Assembly (NCBI GenBank): GCA_003290165.1
Contig: QNQO01000537.1
Coordinates: 558,001 to 622,000, forward strand
Source of the DNA: Berberis thunbergii
Taxonomy: Eukaryota; Streptophyta; Magnoliopsida; Ranunculales; Berberidaceae
Length of the DNA: 64,000 nucleotides
Direction: 5' to 3'
Below are positions 54,964-64,000 of the stretch, one piece after another. The translations under genes were made by a program, and so were the position numbers. Positions within the stretch are counted from its first letter, which is position 1, and each line of letters opens with the position of its first letter. The notes under the pieces are model-generated. The model was not told the DNA's origin. It saw nothing but the letters and a program-made list of their open reading frames with translations, and ran no database searches.

Positions 54964-57275
54964 ACATGTACCTAAACTTATGGTGAAAAGAAAACAAAAC
55001 AAAATCTCACCCCTCGACTCTTTGAAATTGAACCACCCCTCTACTCTACAAACAAGACACCTTTTAAGCGTTTTTCTTAGCAAATATCTACACCAGTTCA
55101 AAGCTCTGTGTTTTGACTTCAAAGAATTGTAGTCCACGTCCCTATACCAGTTCATAACTTTTCAGCAACTTTGAAACGAATAGCTTTTGATGGAGACTGG
55201 TTAACCACATAACATGTGTAACAACTACAGTAGTAAGGTGTAAGACCTATTTGAGTTGATACCATTTATTTATTTGAGTACAAGTGGCTTGTTAAGCATC
55301 AACTCCTACTAGTTATACCTGCGACTAAACATACAGTTGTTATGTTTAATATTTTAATAATAATATCTCATATGTATTTTGTGTGTTTTGTTGGAATTCA
55401 ATGCTTAATCATAAAATTCGACCAAAAGTTGCATCATCTTCGTATATACCAAATTTCAGATCCAGTGTTATAAAATTGGAGCCATTGGAATTGTTGAAGG
55501 AGATATTGTAAGCAATTTCTAATGTGTTTATAGAATGGTTTATTGGTGGGAAGGAGGTTTACATGATCACATAAGACAATTGCTTACGATGCTACAACGA
55601 CTTCTACCACATGACTTGAGTTATAGTCTGTAACACGACTTATGTTATACATGTCCTCTTTTTGTGTTAGACGCCATATATAAACATCATAAGATGTTCA
55701 TGACAGAGAGTTAACTAACTTATTTTATGTATTAAATAGCTTGTAATTTGAAAGTTTGGCTCCATTTCCTCTTTATAAAAGTTGTGGTACCTTGACGATA
55801 TAGGGATATATTTCTTAATCCTCCATTTTCACATATTAAACATTTTGATCTCTTACACATTTAGTGATACACATTTTCCCCTCATTAATCACAATGCAAT
55901 TGCCATCATGTAAGCGCAAAGTACGACAGATAAATCACTTTGAAAAACAAAAAATCAGATCATTTTACACATCCTACTTTACTGTCGGAATCCTGCACAT
56001 AATTGATTACTATCTCTTTCTTACCCAAGCACATTAAATAGAAAACTAAACTAAACCCCCAAAATTTAAAACCAATATCAAGAAAGAGATAGAACAGAGA
56101 AAACCGACAACAATAAAATCGACTAAAAAATGCCATCAAAACCCAAAATCGATTAAGTGAAATAGATCAGACAAAATCCTATGCCATGAAATCCATTAGG
56201 ACTTGAGAAGAAGAATAGTGCAGAGAGGAAATCATTTGATTTTGGCATTCTTACACAAATTCATGAAGGCAAAACCATTTCAGAATGGTGCTTGTAGCTC
56301 GATTAAAGTGACTGCTTTGAGTGTTGTCCTTCTCGAGTTCCCTAAATTCAATCTTTTGAAAATTGAAAATTGACGAAGAAACATTCTTAAAACATACCCT
56401 TAATTGATTCCTTTTGTACTAAACAACCAAAGATGAAGAGGAATTGCAGAGAGAGAAGTCGGAGTGTGATCTACTCATGATGATAAACTCAATGCCCTAA
56501 CTCTCATATTTAAGTTTTTGCATCTTTAGTTCATGCATTTCCATTTATTTTATATTTTCATCAACAACTCTTTATTTTACTATTTCAAGTTTGATTTTAG
56601 AATAAGTTTTCCCTAGTATTTTTACCATGGCCACATTTGTAAGTTTTTTTTACAATGCTCCCCAAAACATAATCATAATTAGTATTGACCCCACATTTTG
56701 TTTAAAACAAAGTTTGCACCCTCAAAACCCACTTCCCAGTTAGTCATGTTAGAAGATGAATGTCTTAGCTAGTAAGAAAAGTGGTTTTGGGGGACATTGT
56801 CAGAAATCTTATTTGTAACTTTATTAATATTAATAGGAATTCATAAAAAAAACTCAAGTTATACAAAATAAACCCCATTTCTAAAAAATCCCAATATATT
56901 TAAACTTACAGGAACCCCCCTCCCCCGAAACTCTTTCTTTGTTTAAATTTTTAACCAAACAAAAGAACAAAGGAAACCCCTTTCATGTTCTCCAACTCCT
57001 TCACGCACAACGTCTTCCGCTTCTGTCACGTATAACGTCTTCCTCCTCCTTCATGCACCAGTGTCAGATATTTCCTCCTTCTATCTTTCATCTTATCTCC
57101 CTACATTGGACTTTCTTCGTCCTTCAAAAAACCTCCAAACAAGAAAAACCCCAAAACTAAAACGTATTCAAATAGCACCCCCCACAAAAGTCAATCAGGG
57201 CTGCAATCAAGTGAGATTGGTCATATTTGAAAAAGAATTGTGAAAAAGAGGACAAAACCCAATCACTACTTTTAA
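54964..57275. other. AT-rich intergenic DNA, no gene recognised
   Basis: Only short frames without recognisable content. A pyrimidine-rich stretch (56990-57130, TCTTCC/CTCCTTC motifs) gives spurious frames. No repeats with clear ends were found. Confidence 0.45.
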
Positions 57276-57279
57276 ACTT

Positions 57280-57720
57280 GTGTTACTGGTTTTTTTTAGC
57301 GTAACAAAAAAATTCAGTGAAAATATTACCAAACCCGATCACTGGTTTTGAAATCGCTTGACTAGGTTTGGTCATGTTTAAAATGTTCTGGTGAAAGGAT
57401 GACCATAACTAGTCATGCACTTGTAAACCTAATGACTAGTTTTGTCATGTATATTTATATAAAAAATTGGGAATTTTTTTTTGAATTCGCATGACTGGGT
57501 TTGGTCAAGTTTAAATTTTTTTGATGAAAAAGATGACCATAAATAGTCATGCGATTGCAAAACTATTGACTGATTTTGGTCATGTAAAAAAAAAATCGAT
57601 GAAAAGTTGACCAAGCCCAATTATCAGTTTTGAAATCACATGACTGGGTTTGGTCATGTTTTAAAGTTTTTGTTTGAACATATGACAAACTCAGTCTTGT
57701 TGTGTTTTATGTTGAAATAA
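57280..57720. repeat. Degenerate ~73-bp tandem repeat
   Basis: The block GACTGGGTTTGGTCATGTTT and variants recur near 57360, 57432, 57492, 57568 and 57643. Between them lie GATGACCATAAATAGTCATG-like blocks. Units are 59-76 bp. Weaker relatives (GTCATGCGATTTC) continue to about 58160. Confidence 0.65.
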
Positions 57721-59130
57721 TAAATTTGAGACATGCTTATATTATCATTCTCATTGTGCCTCATCACGTGTTCAAAATTTCTTTTTTAAAATAGAAAACG
57801 AAAATCATGTAAGAATTAAAACTTAATCACAAATATTTGTGCTGTTAGCCTACTCATGAGCATACATGATACCACATGTTCTTAACTATGCAATCACACT
57901 TCTATACATCTATTTCAACAAATTTGGCATATTCAAGTTATTTATCTAATATTTACAGTGCATACAAAAGTCTAACTTTACACTAACATGACCAATTGTA
58001 GCCATCCGAAAACTATCAAACATGATTTGAACAAGTCATGCGATTTCAATGTGGATAATCAACATTGATCATATTTAATTTTTACTCGAGGTCAACTTTG
58101 GACCAACATGACCAACCTAAGTCATATGGTAAATATTCAACAAGACAATAAATAGTCACGCGATTTCCAAAATGATGGCTAGTCCAGATTTCCATGCTCA
58201 TTATTCTTGGTAGGTGAATGCTAGGAAAACATGACCATATACTCCATCCATACTAGAAAGTTATAATAAGAAAGAACTTTACGATTTTTATTTTATTTTA
58301 TTTTCAAAAAAATAGATGTTTGGAAGAAGATGGAGTTAGTTTGAATATGAGGTTTAAAATTGAACAACTTGGCTTGAGGTTTTTCTAGTAAGCTTTTAGT
58401 TAGTTTGAGTATGAGATTTAAAACTAAACAACTTGGCTTGGGATTTAGTAAGCTTGGGGCATTTCTAATAAGTTTATAAATTATTTGGAGTGTAACTCGG
58501 GGGTTCTTTACGTAAAACATATCTTAAAATCACACACTATATTTTTTTTCTTTGAGCACTTTTGGTAAAACTTGTTTTTTTTTTAAAATTTTTTTTAAAA
58601 TTTTGATATTTATGAATTCCCATATTAATATGACCCTTATAGAACCTCATACTCATGATTACTATTACCATCCTTAAATGCACTAGCGGTGGTCTCACAA
58701 AAGATTACCAAGTGTACAAAGGATTTTGATTTTGTTATTCGAGGTAATTTCATTAAATTGATTTTAAGAAATATTTAGTTTAGTATAGAAAACTTAAAGT
58801 TTTATGTTGTACTTTAATATAATTTAAGCATTTTAAACTTTTACTTACTACATAAAGAGTTTCACAAGACTCGTAATGTCATACAAACTACATATTGCAT
58901 AAAAATAACTTATATATCAAAATTTTAATACAAAATTAAATTTATAATGGGTTTAAATGTAAGAAAATTGAGATTAGCCTAATGAAATAAATAAATATTT
59001 TGACTTTCGATAAAAATTTCAGTACACGAAAAAAAATGGTATTTTTGGAGAAATCACATTTCTTAACTGTACCACCAAAAAGAACAAGAATAAAATGGAT
59101 GGTGATGTTGATTTTTAGCAAGCAATGATA
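57721..59130. other. AT-rich intergenic DNA
   Basis: No gene recognised. Near 58333-58458 a ~65-bp unit (GTATGAGATTTAAAACTAAA, ACAACTTGGCTTGRGG and AGTAAGCTT) is present twice. Confidence 0.45.
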
Positions 59131-59159
59131 GTAATACACAACCAACCCAACATTAATCC

Positions 59160-59405
59160 CATCCCTGCCTCCCCCTTCGGCATAGCCGGGATTCTTGGCC
59201 TTCGTTTACACACAAACATCTCATGTTTTCACCTCTCTCTCTTTTGCTTTTTGGAGAGCTCCTCCTCTTCCTCCTCCAAATGCTCCACCTCCACCACAAC
59301 AATCACAGACTTTCAACCTCGACCCCACCACCACCCCTTCACGCCAAACCCCATCCGGACCCACCCCACATCCCATTTCTGAAATCTGATCTCATTGCTC
59401 TACAA
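59160..59405 (+). other. Probable 5' untranslated exon of the ELMO gene
   Basis: A C-rich, pyrimidine-rich stretch ends at ACAAG|GTACAT (donor 59406), followed by AT-rich intron-like DNA and a (GTT)n run. Frames through it do not match ELMO proteins, so I read it as leader. The likely acceptor is CTCAG near 59770. Confidence 0.45.
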
Positions 59406-59652
59406 GGTACATTCTTTTATCATCTTGTCGACAACTATCATTCAAAGTTTCATCACTTTTTAACTTATATGGTCTTTGCTTTTGTTTTTCTTTATATACC
59501 CTTTTGTGTGTTTTGTGTTTCTGTCCGGAAATTTGCATTAATTTTCTCCCCTGTACACATCTTTGGAATGATTAGCTGAGTTGAATTAGTCGAAAGCACC
59601 GCATGAGTTTTACTTTAATTAATTACCCATCATTTCATTTCCATCCATGTTA

Positions 59653-59700
59653 CTGTTGTTGTTGTTGTTGTTGTTGGTGTTGGTGTTGGTGTGTTGTTGG
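59653..59700. repeat. (GTT)n/(GTTGGT)n microsatellite
   Basis: Seven TGT units then TGG/TGT alternation, inside the first intron of the ELMO gene model. Confidence 0.9.
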
Positions 59701-59793
59701 TACTGGGTTTTTTGCTTTTTCTCTTTTGGTTAGAAAGATAGATGGATACATCCAATATGAAATCATCTCAGCCGTGGCTCTTGTTTGCCTGAA

Positions 59794-60895
59794 ATGAGAT
59801 TAAGGCGTCGTCGGTGTATCCCGTCATGTTCTTCTATAAAATCGGTAAAAATTTATACCCATTCATCTATAATGCGGATAAATGTCTAGATGGGGTGCGG
59901 GCACCGATTGTTTGAATAAAATCCCTTTGACATTGTTAGCTAATGTGCATTGTGAAAAGAATTTCATGTACCCATTGTAGGGTTAAATGTAGTTTATTTA
60001 CGTGTGATTCTTCATTTGAAAAACAGGTTGATGAGGATGAGAGTTATTGGAAGAGAAGGAGTAGACATGAAGACTTGGCATGGGCACATAACCTTGCTCA
60101 TGTAATCTCACACTCGGCTCAATGTTTTAGTGAGTTATTCTTTCTGATAATTTGTTCACTCTCTCTCTCTCTCTCTTTTTTTTTTCCTCTTTTGAACCAT
60201 CTATGTGCAAATGTATGTTCATTGGTTTAATTTTTTGAGTTGAAAAAAGGACTTGTAATGTGGAAGAAAACTGAAATTTATACATTTTGGTCTGAGTGTT
60301 TTTGAAAATACAGTTCTTATATCTTGTGTAAAGCGTTTTCCTCAAGTTCAATTTCATATGACCAACTGTGCAATCTGCCACAGACCTTACTAGTTAACCT
60401 GGCATTGGATACTAGATCTAGATTGAACATTAACTTGCAGTAATTTAAATGTAAGGCTAAATCAACATAAAACAAAGTAAAGTTTATGATTGAATTAACG
60501 CTAGCTTATCAGCTCCCGTCTTCTGCTTCAAGATGGAATGGTGGAAACTGGAAATTGTATGTAGTTTCTCTAACTCACTTGTCAGTTTCTGGTGGTTGCA
60601 GCTAATGCTATGGTTGGACCACGATCATGGATAGGAGGACTATTTTATCGCACAAGCAACAAACGGAATGGAAACCCTGATAAGATTATTGATTATACTT
60701 TGAGCCCTCTTGAGGTATATGTAAAACCTGTGAAATAATTTATCCAGGAATTGGTTTTCTCTGGTGCACTGGTGTACAGTATCACTCAAACTTTTTACTT
60801 CCTAATCAGTTGCTATGACCTTTCAGGAGAGTAGACTGCTAAAACTTCAAGATAGACTAAACGTACCTTTTGACGAGACTCGTCCAGACCATCAG
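59794..60895 (+). CDS. ELMO/CED-12 domain-containing protein, first four coding exons (partial)
   Basis: Exons 59794-59844, 60027-60129, 60602-60714 and 60827-60895 are joined by GT-AG introns that keep the frame. The product begins MRLRRRRCIPSCSSIKS, then VDEDESYWKRRSRHEDLAWA and HNLAHVISHSAQCFTNAMVG, then PRSWIGGLFYRTSNKRN, DYTLSPLE and ESRLLKLQDRLNVPFDETRP DHQ. This matches the N-terminal region and start of the ELMO domain of plant ELMO/CED-12 proteins; animal relatives regulate small GTPases, and the plant role is poorly known. The first exon is the least certain. After the donor at 60896 the next ELMO exon was not found within 3.1 kb, so the gene continues past the right edge or has been broken by the insertion there. 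Confidence 0.8.
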
Positions 60896-62377
60896 GTAGT
60901 TTCTTCTTCTTACATTTATTTGTACTTAATGTTTTTTTTCCTCTTTCTTCACCATCATCGTCAGCGACATGTACCAAATATTGGATAATGGAACATAAAC
61001 CTTGTTTGCATAGTTATCAATATCTTACGATAAATACGATCGATATATGATATATATCATACCTAAGCCTCATCGATACCATACATATAAATATCTTACG
61101 ATATACCTATATAAGTCTTATTTTTGCATTTTCTTATTCTTAAATATATATATTATATTTTTATATCTATACACTTTTTTTTGCACGGTATGTTACGATA
61201 CACATATGCTTGTTTCTTAAATTTAGGCTTTCGATATATAATAAGATAAACGTTTTTGATAACTATGCTTGTTTCTTCAACTCAACAAATTCATATCCAT
61301 GTTATAAGAGTTTGAAAGTATTATGTCAACCATCAAACCAATCACTTTATTTATTTAAACCAGTGCCTGCATCATTCCACTTTTCTTTTGCTGCTAGTTA
61401 TTCATGTCTCCAACACTCCCATCAATTCGAGCTATGTCAATTTAAATTTGAGTAATCGAAAAATGTATATTGAATATGCAAACAAAATGGTTTTATGGTG
61501 TATTACAATGTTTTAAAAGGCGTTTTTCCGCCTCGAGGCGACCAAGCTTTTTCCGAGGCAAAGCGAGGCATTTTTTAATAAAAAAATTATGAAAAATATA
61601 AATGTATCAAGACAAAACAAGGCGTACACATCATTTTTTCATTTAAAAAATATAAAAGTTTATAAACAAATACAAATGCAGGTAGTAGGGAACTAAGAAA
61701 GGCAACATAGACAAATTTTGGTCATAATAACCTGCCACATGGATTAAACCAAACCAACACATGGACTCACATTAAATTGATACGCAGTTCACACTCTGTT
61801 ACACATTCCTCACATCACAACTAGTTTTTCAACTCAATCTCCATTTTAGATTGAAGAGAGAACATATTAGCAAAACGGAGATTAAAATTACTTGAGAGGC
61901 TTAGATTGAAGCAACCAACAACAACAACAAGCAGTTGCAAACATATCAGCTAGCTGATCTCAGCCAGCCAAAGATCAGCTGTGAACAGATCAGCCAGCAA
62001 CAGCAATACGCAATCTTTTTATGTCGACAATAGTAAACAAGCAGCGAACGCAACCTCCACCTCCTCTGTCGCATGGCTTTTTAAAACACAATGCACAGAT
62101 ACAGATCTGAAGACTGAAACAGAGTGTTCGAAAGTCGAAACGGCTTCAACTACTTGCTGTGGTTCGGCTTTGATCTTCTCTTCTCCTCCTCTTCTTCCTC
62201 TCTTCTTCTTCTCTTCTTCTTCAGTTCTTCCTTTGTCTGCTTTGATGGTTGCTGCTCTGCAAAAGAATCACAAAAAGAGGATCGAGTTAGGTTAATTAAT
62301 GAACATAATCTCAATTGTTGGATCTGTTTCAAGATCTGAAACAGATCTGATGATCCCCTTTTTATGAAGCGTACGCC
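60896..62377 (+). other. Long intron or disrupted part of the ELMO gene
   Basis: No further ELMO exon seen. It holds TA-rich DNA (61020-61260) and a block GTTTTAAAAGGCGTTTTTCC (61510) reminiscent of the end of the hAT MITE at 16743. It also holds repeated CAGATCAGCCAGC units (61945-62000) and a pyrimidine-rich tract (62168-62235). Confidence 0.4.
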
Positions 62378-64000
62378 CAGGGGCGGACCCAAGATTTCAC
62401 TCCAGGGGGGGCGAAATGACAAAGTAATATTTGTTAATAATAATAATTTACTAAAATAACCTTTTTCCAAAAAAATAAATTGACAAATTTAAATACTACT
62501 ATTGACTTTCTTATGTTAAGTCATAAAATAAGATATTGTATTACTAACAAAAGATGGGAGAGGTGAGAGGAATTCACCTCACCAATTTACAAAAAATATT
62601 ATCTATAAATTGCAACTATGCAACTCATATGTACAACAAGTATTATCTATAAAGGAATGCCCTTGTAAGGACCCTTCAAAACACCTACTATTTCTTTCTA
62701 ATTATATCATTTAACCACATTTTTACAAATCTACACGTCGCGATCTCATGTTCTGAAATTGTTGCATGATGGCTTCATTTTCAATGCTATCCAAAACATC
62801 CCTTTCAATGTATGCCACCAAACAATCATTTATCCAATCATCTCCCATTCGATTCCTTAGGCGACTCTTCACAATATGCATAGCTGAAAATGCCCTTTCA
62901 ACTGTAGCAGTGGCAACAGGTAGAATCAATGATAATGTGATGAGTAAATATACCATAGGATATACGACATCCTTTTTTGTTTCAACCATCTTCTTAGCAA
63001 GACCACTTATACCGATTATATTTGAAAATTCACTATTTGATCGCACATCCATAATATAAGTTTTCAATTGATCTTGAAGCACCATCAAATCAAAATCTGA
63101 GAAATCCATCGGATAAAATTGAGCAAGACGGATCAACTTCTGGTGGTCAAATGCTGAAAATGAATTGTTTGGACTTAAGCATGTCATACACAAAAGTAAC
63201 TCTGTATTCACCTCGTCAAAACGATCATTGAGCTCTTGAAGCTGCATATCTATGCACGTATAAAATAATTCAGCTCGATAGTGATGGAGATTTGTAACTA
63301 CTTCTTGTCTACGCCGTGATCGCCCCCGAGGTACAAAGTCATCATCCATTCGAGGAACGGTGATATTATGTTTCCCACAAAATGAAGATACATCAGCAAT
63401 GAGTGAATCCCATTCATTTTCTCTCATCATTTGGAACCTTTGCTTAGATATTTCAACGAGATTGATGGCATTCACAATGTCTTAATCTTTTTTTTGCAAT
63501 GATTTTGATAATTCATTGGTAATTCCTAATACATCCTTCATCATATGTAAAATTAGGATAAAATCAAAACATTGCATTGATTCTAGTAAAGCATAAGCTT
63601 CACCCCTTTGTTTTGAGCTAGTGCCAAATCCAACGACAATTTCAAGTACATCTATCATCGAAGAAAACATAAGAATCAACCTTATGATTGTAGTATAATG
63701 AGAACCCCATCGAGTATCACCGGCTCGTGTGAGAGTAGTCTCTTGGTTCAACCCTTTACCAGTTGAAAGTTCACCACTATTGAGTTTCTCAATAAGGTCA
63801 ATAGTTTGTTTATCTCGAAGAATATCTTTGCGTTTGCATGAAACCCCAACAATATTCACTGCTGTAGAAATTAAGTTAAAGAATAATGCGATCCGAGGAT
63901 GGTTTTTTGCGACATGTACCAGTGTTAGTTGAAGCTGATGCGCAAAACAATGGACATAAAATGCAGACTGGTTTTCTTTCATAATCAGTGTTTTAAGTCC
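62378..64000 (-). mobile_element. hAT-family DNA transposon, 3' part (runs off the right edge)
   Basis: The left terminus CAGGGGCGGACCCA at 62378 is a typical terminal inverted repeat of Ac/Tip100-like hAT elements, preceded by CGTACGCC (62370-62377) as the candidate 8-bp duplication. A hAT transposase lies inside on the minus strand, 3' end towards the terminus. The other end is outside the window. Confidence 0.85.
62723..63982 (-). pseudogene. hAT transposase, C-terminal ~415 residues, one internal stop
   Basis: The upstream frame (63982-63482) reads FYVHCFAHQLQLTLVHVAKN, RAGDTRWGSHYTTIIRLI and ELSKSLQKKD. One TAA (63484-63482) follows. The same frame continues DIVNAINLVEISKQRFQMMR to the C-terminal dimerisation domain, with LPVATATVERAFSAMHIVKS and RLRNRMGDDWINDCLVAYIE, and stops at 62723. 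This is the hAT transposase (DUF4371 / ZMYM1-like type) that cuts the element ends. A single base change (CAA to TAA) explains the stop. The N-terminus lies beyond 64000. Confidence 0.88.

Noticed and set aside
59223..59579. A 118-codon frame at the start of the ELMO gene
   Set aside because: It reads through a clear splice donor (59406) into intron-like DNA and has no ELMO similarity. The stretch is better read as a leader exon.
61505..62100. A complete hAT MITE with ends like TGTTTTAAAAGGCG and GGCTTTTTAAAACA
   Set aside because: The ends resemble each other, but no 8-bp duplication was found and the inner arms do not match, so only a possible fragment is noted.

Overview
The window is nuclear DNA of a flowering plant, most likely a eudicot. 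It carries spliced plant genes (a COP1-interacting-protein-7 relative, an EPF1-type stomatal peptide and an ELMO-domain protein). It also carries plant-specific transposable-element lineages: Ty1/copia, Tat, Athila and chromovirus LTR elements, L1-type LINEs with RNase H, a tRNA-derived SINE, hAT and MULE-like elements, and a Helitron end. Nothing bacterial, organellar or CRISPR-like is present. The species cannot be named from the sequence alone.

Layout. (1) 0-1 kb: 5' end of a CIP7-like gene on the minus strand, running off the left edge. (2) 1-12.5 kb: small elements in otherwise featureless DNA. These are a 5'-truncated LINE with target-site duplications (TSDs), a broken RPL30 copy, a MULE-like MITE, a probable Helitron 3' end, an mRNA-like retrocopy with a 34-A tail and 16-bp TSDs, and a LINE that keeps ORF1 but no ORF2. 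(3) 12.8-14.7 kb: the EPF1 orthologue, with minisatellite upstream and a small MITE downstream. (4) 14.9-39.5 kb: a SINE, then an old minus-strand copia element split by three insertions. The insertions are a hAT MITE (TSD CTTTTGAT), a Tat-lineage element (TSD ACTTC) and an Athila-like element (Athila-1, TSD CCAAG). (5) 40.2-55.0 kb: a minus-strand chromovirus whose 3' LTR is split by a second Athila-like element (Athila-2, TSD GGAGG). (6) 55-59 kb: AT-rich DNA with a degenerate ~73-bp tandem repeat. (7) 59.2-64 kb: the first exons of an ELMO-domain gene (plus strand), followed by a very long intron containing an antisense hAT transposon that runs off the right edge.

How the parts relate. Three of the five LTR elements (Tat, Athila-1, Athila-2) have no reverse transcriptase but keep gag-type ORFs, intact priming signals and paired LTRs, so they look like non-autonomous elements moved in trans. 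Athila-1 is the youngest: its LTRs differ at only about 8 positions by eye in 1.6 kb. The two Athila-like elements differ in ORF content but share, just downstream of their ORFs, a pair of small hairpins with compensating stem changes and constant loops. They also share hairpin-plus-polypurine-tract modules. These conserved non-coding structures are the least explained signal here. Several premature stops in the LTR elements look like CAG-to-TAG changes, as expected from decay of CHG-methylated DNA.
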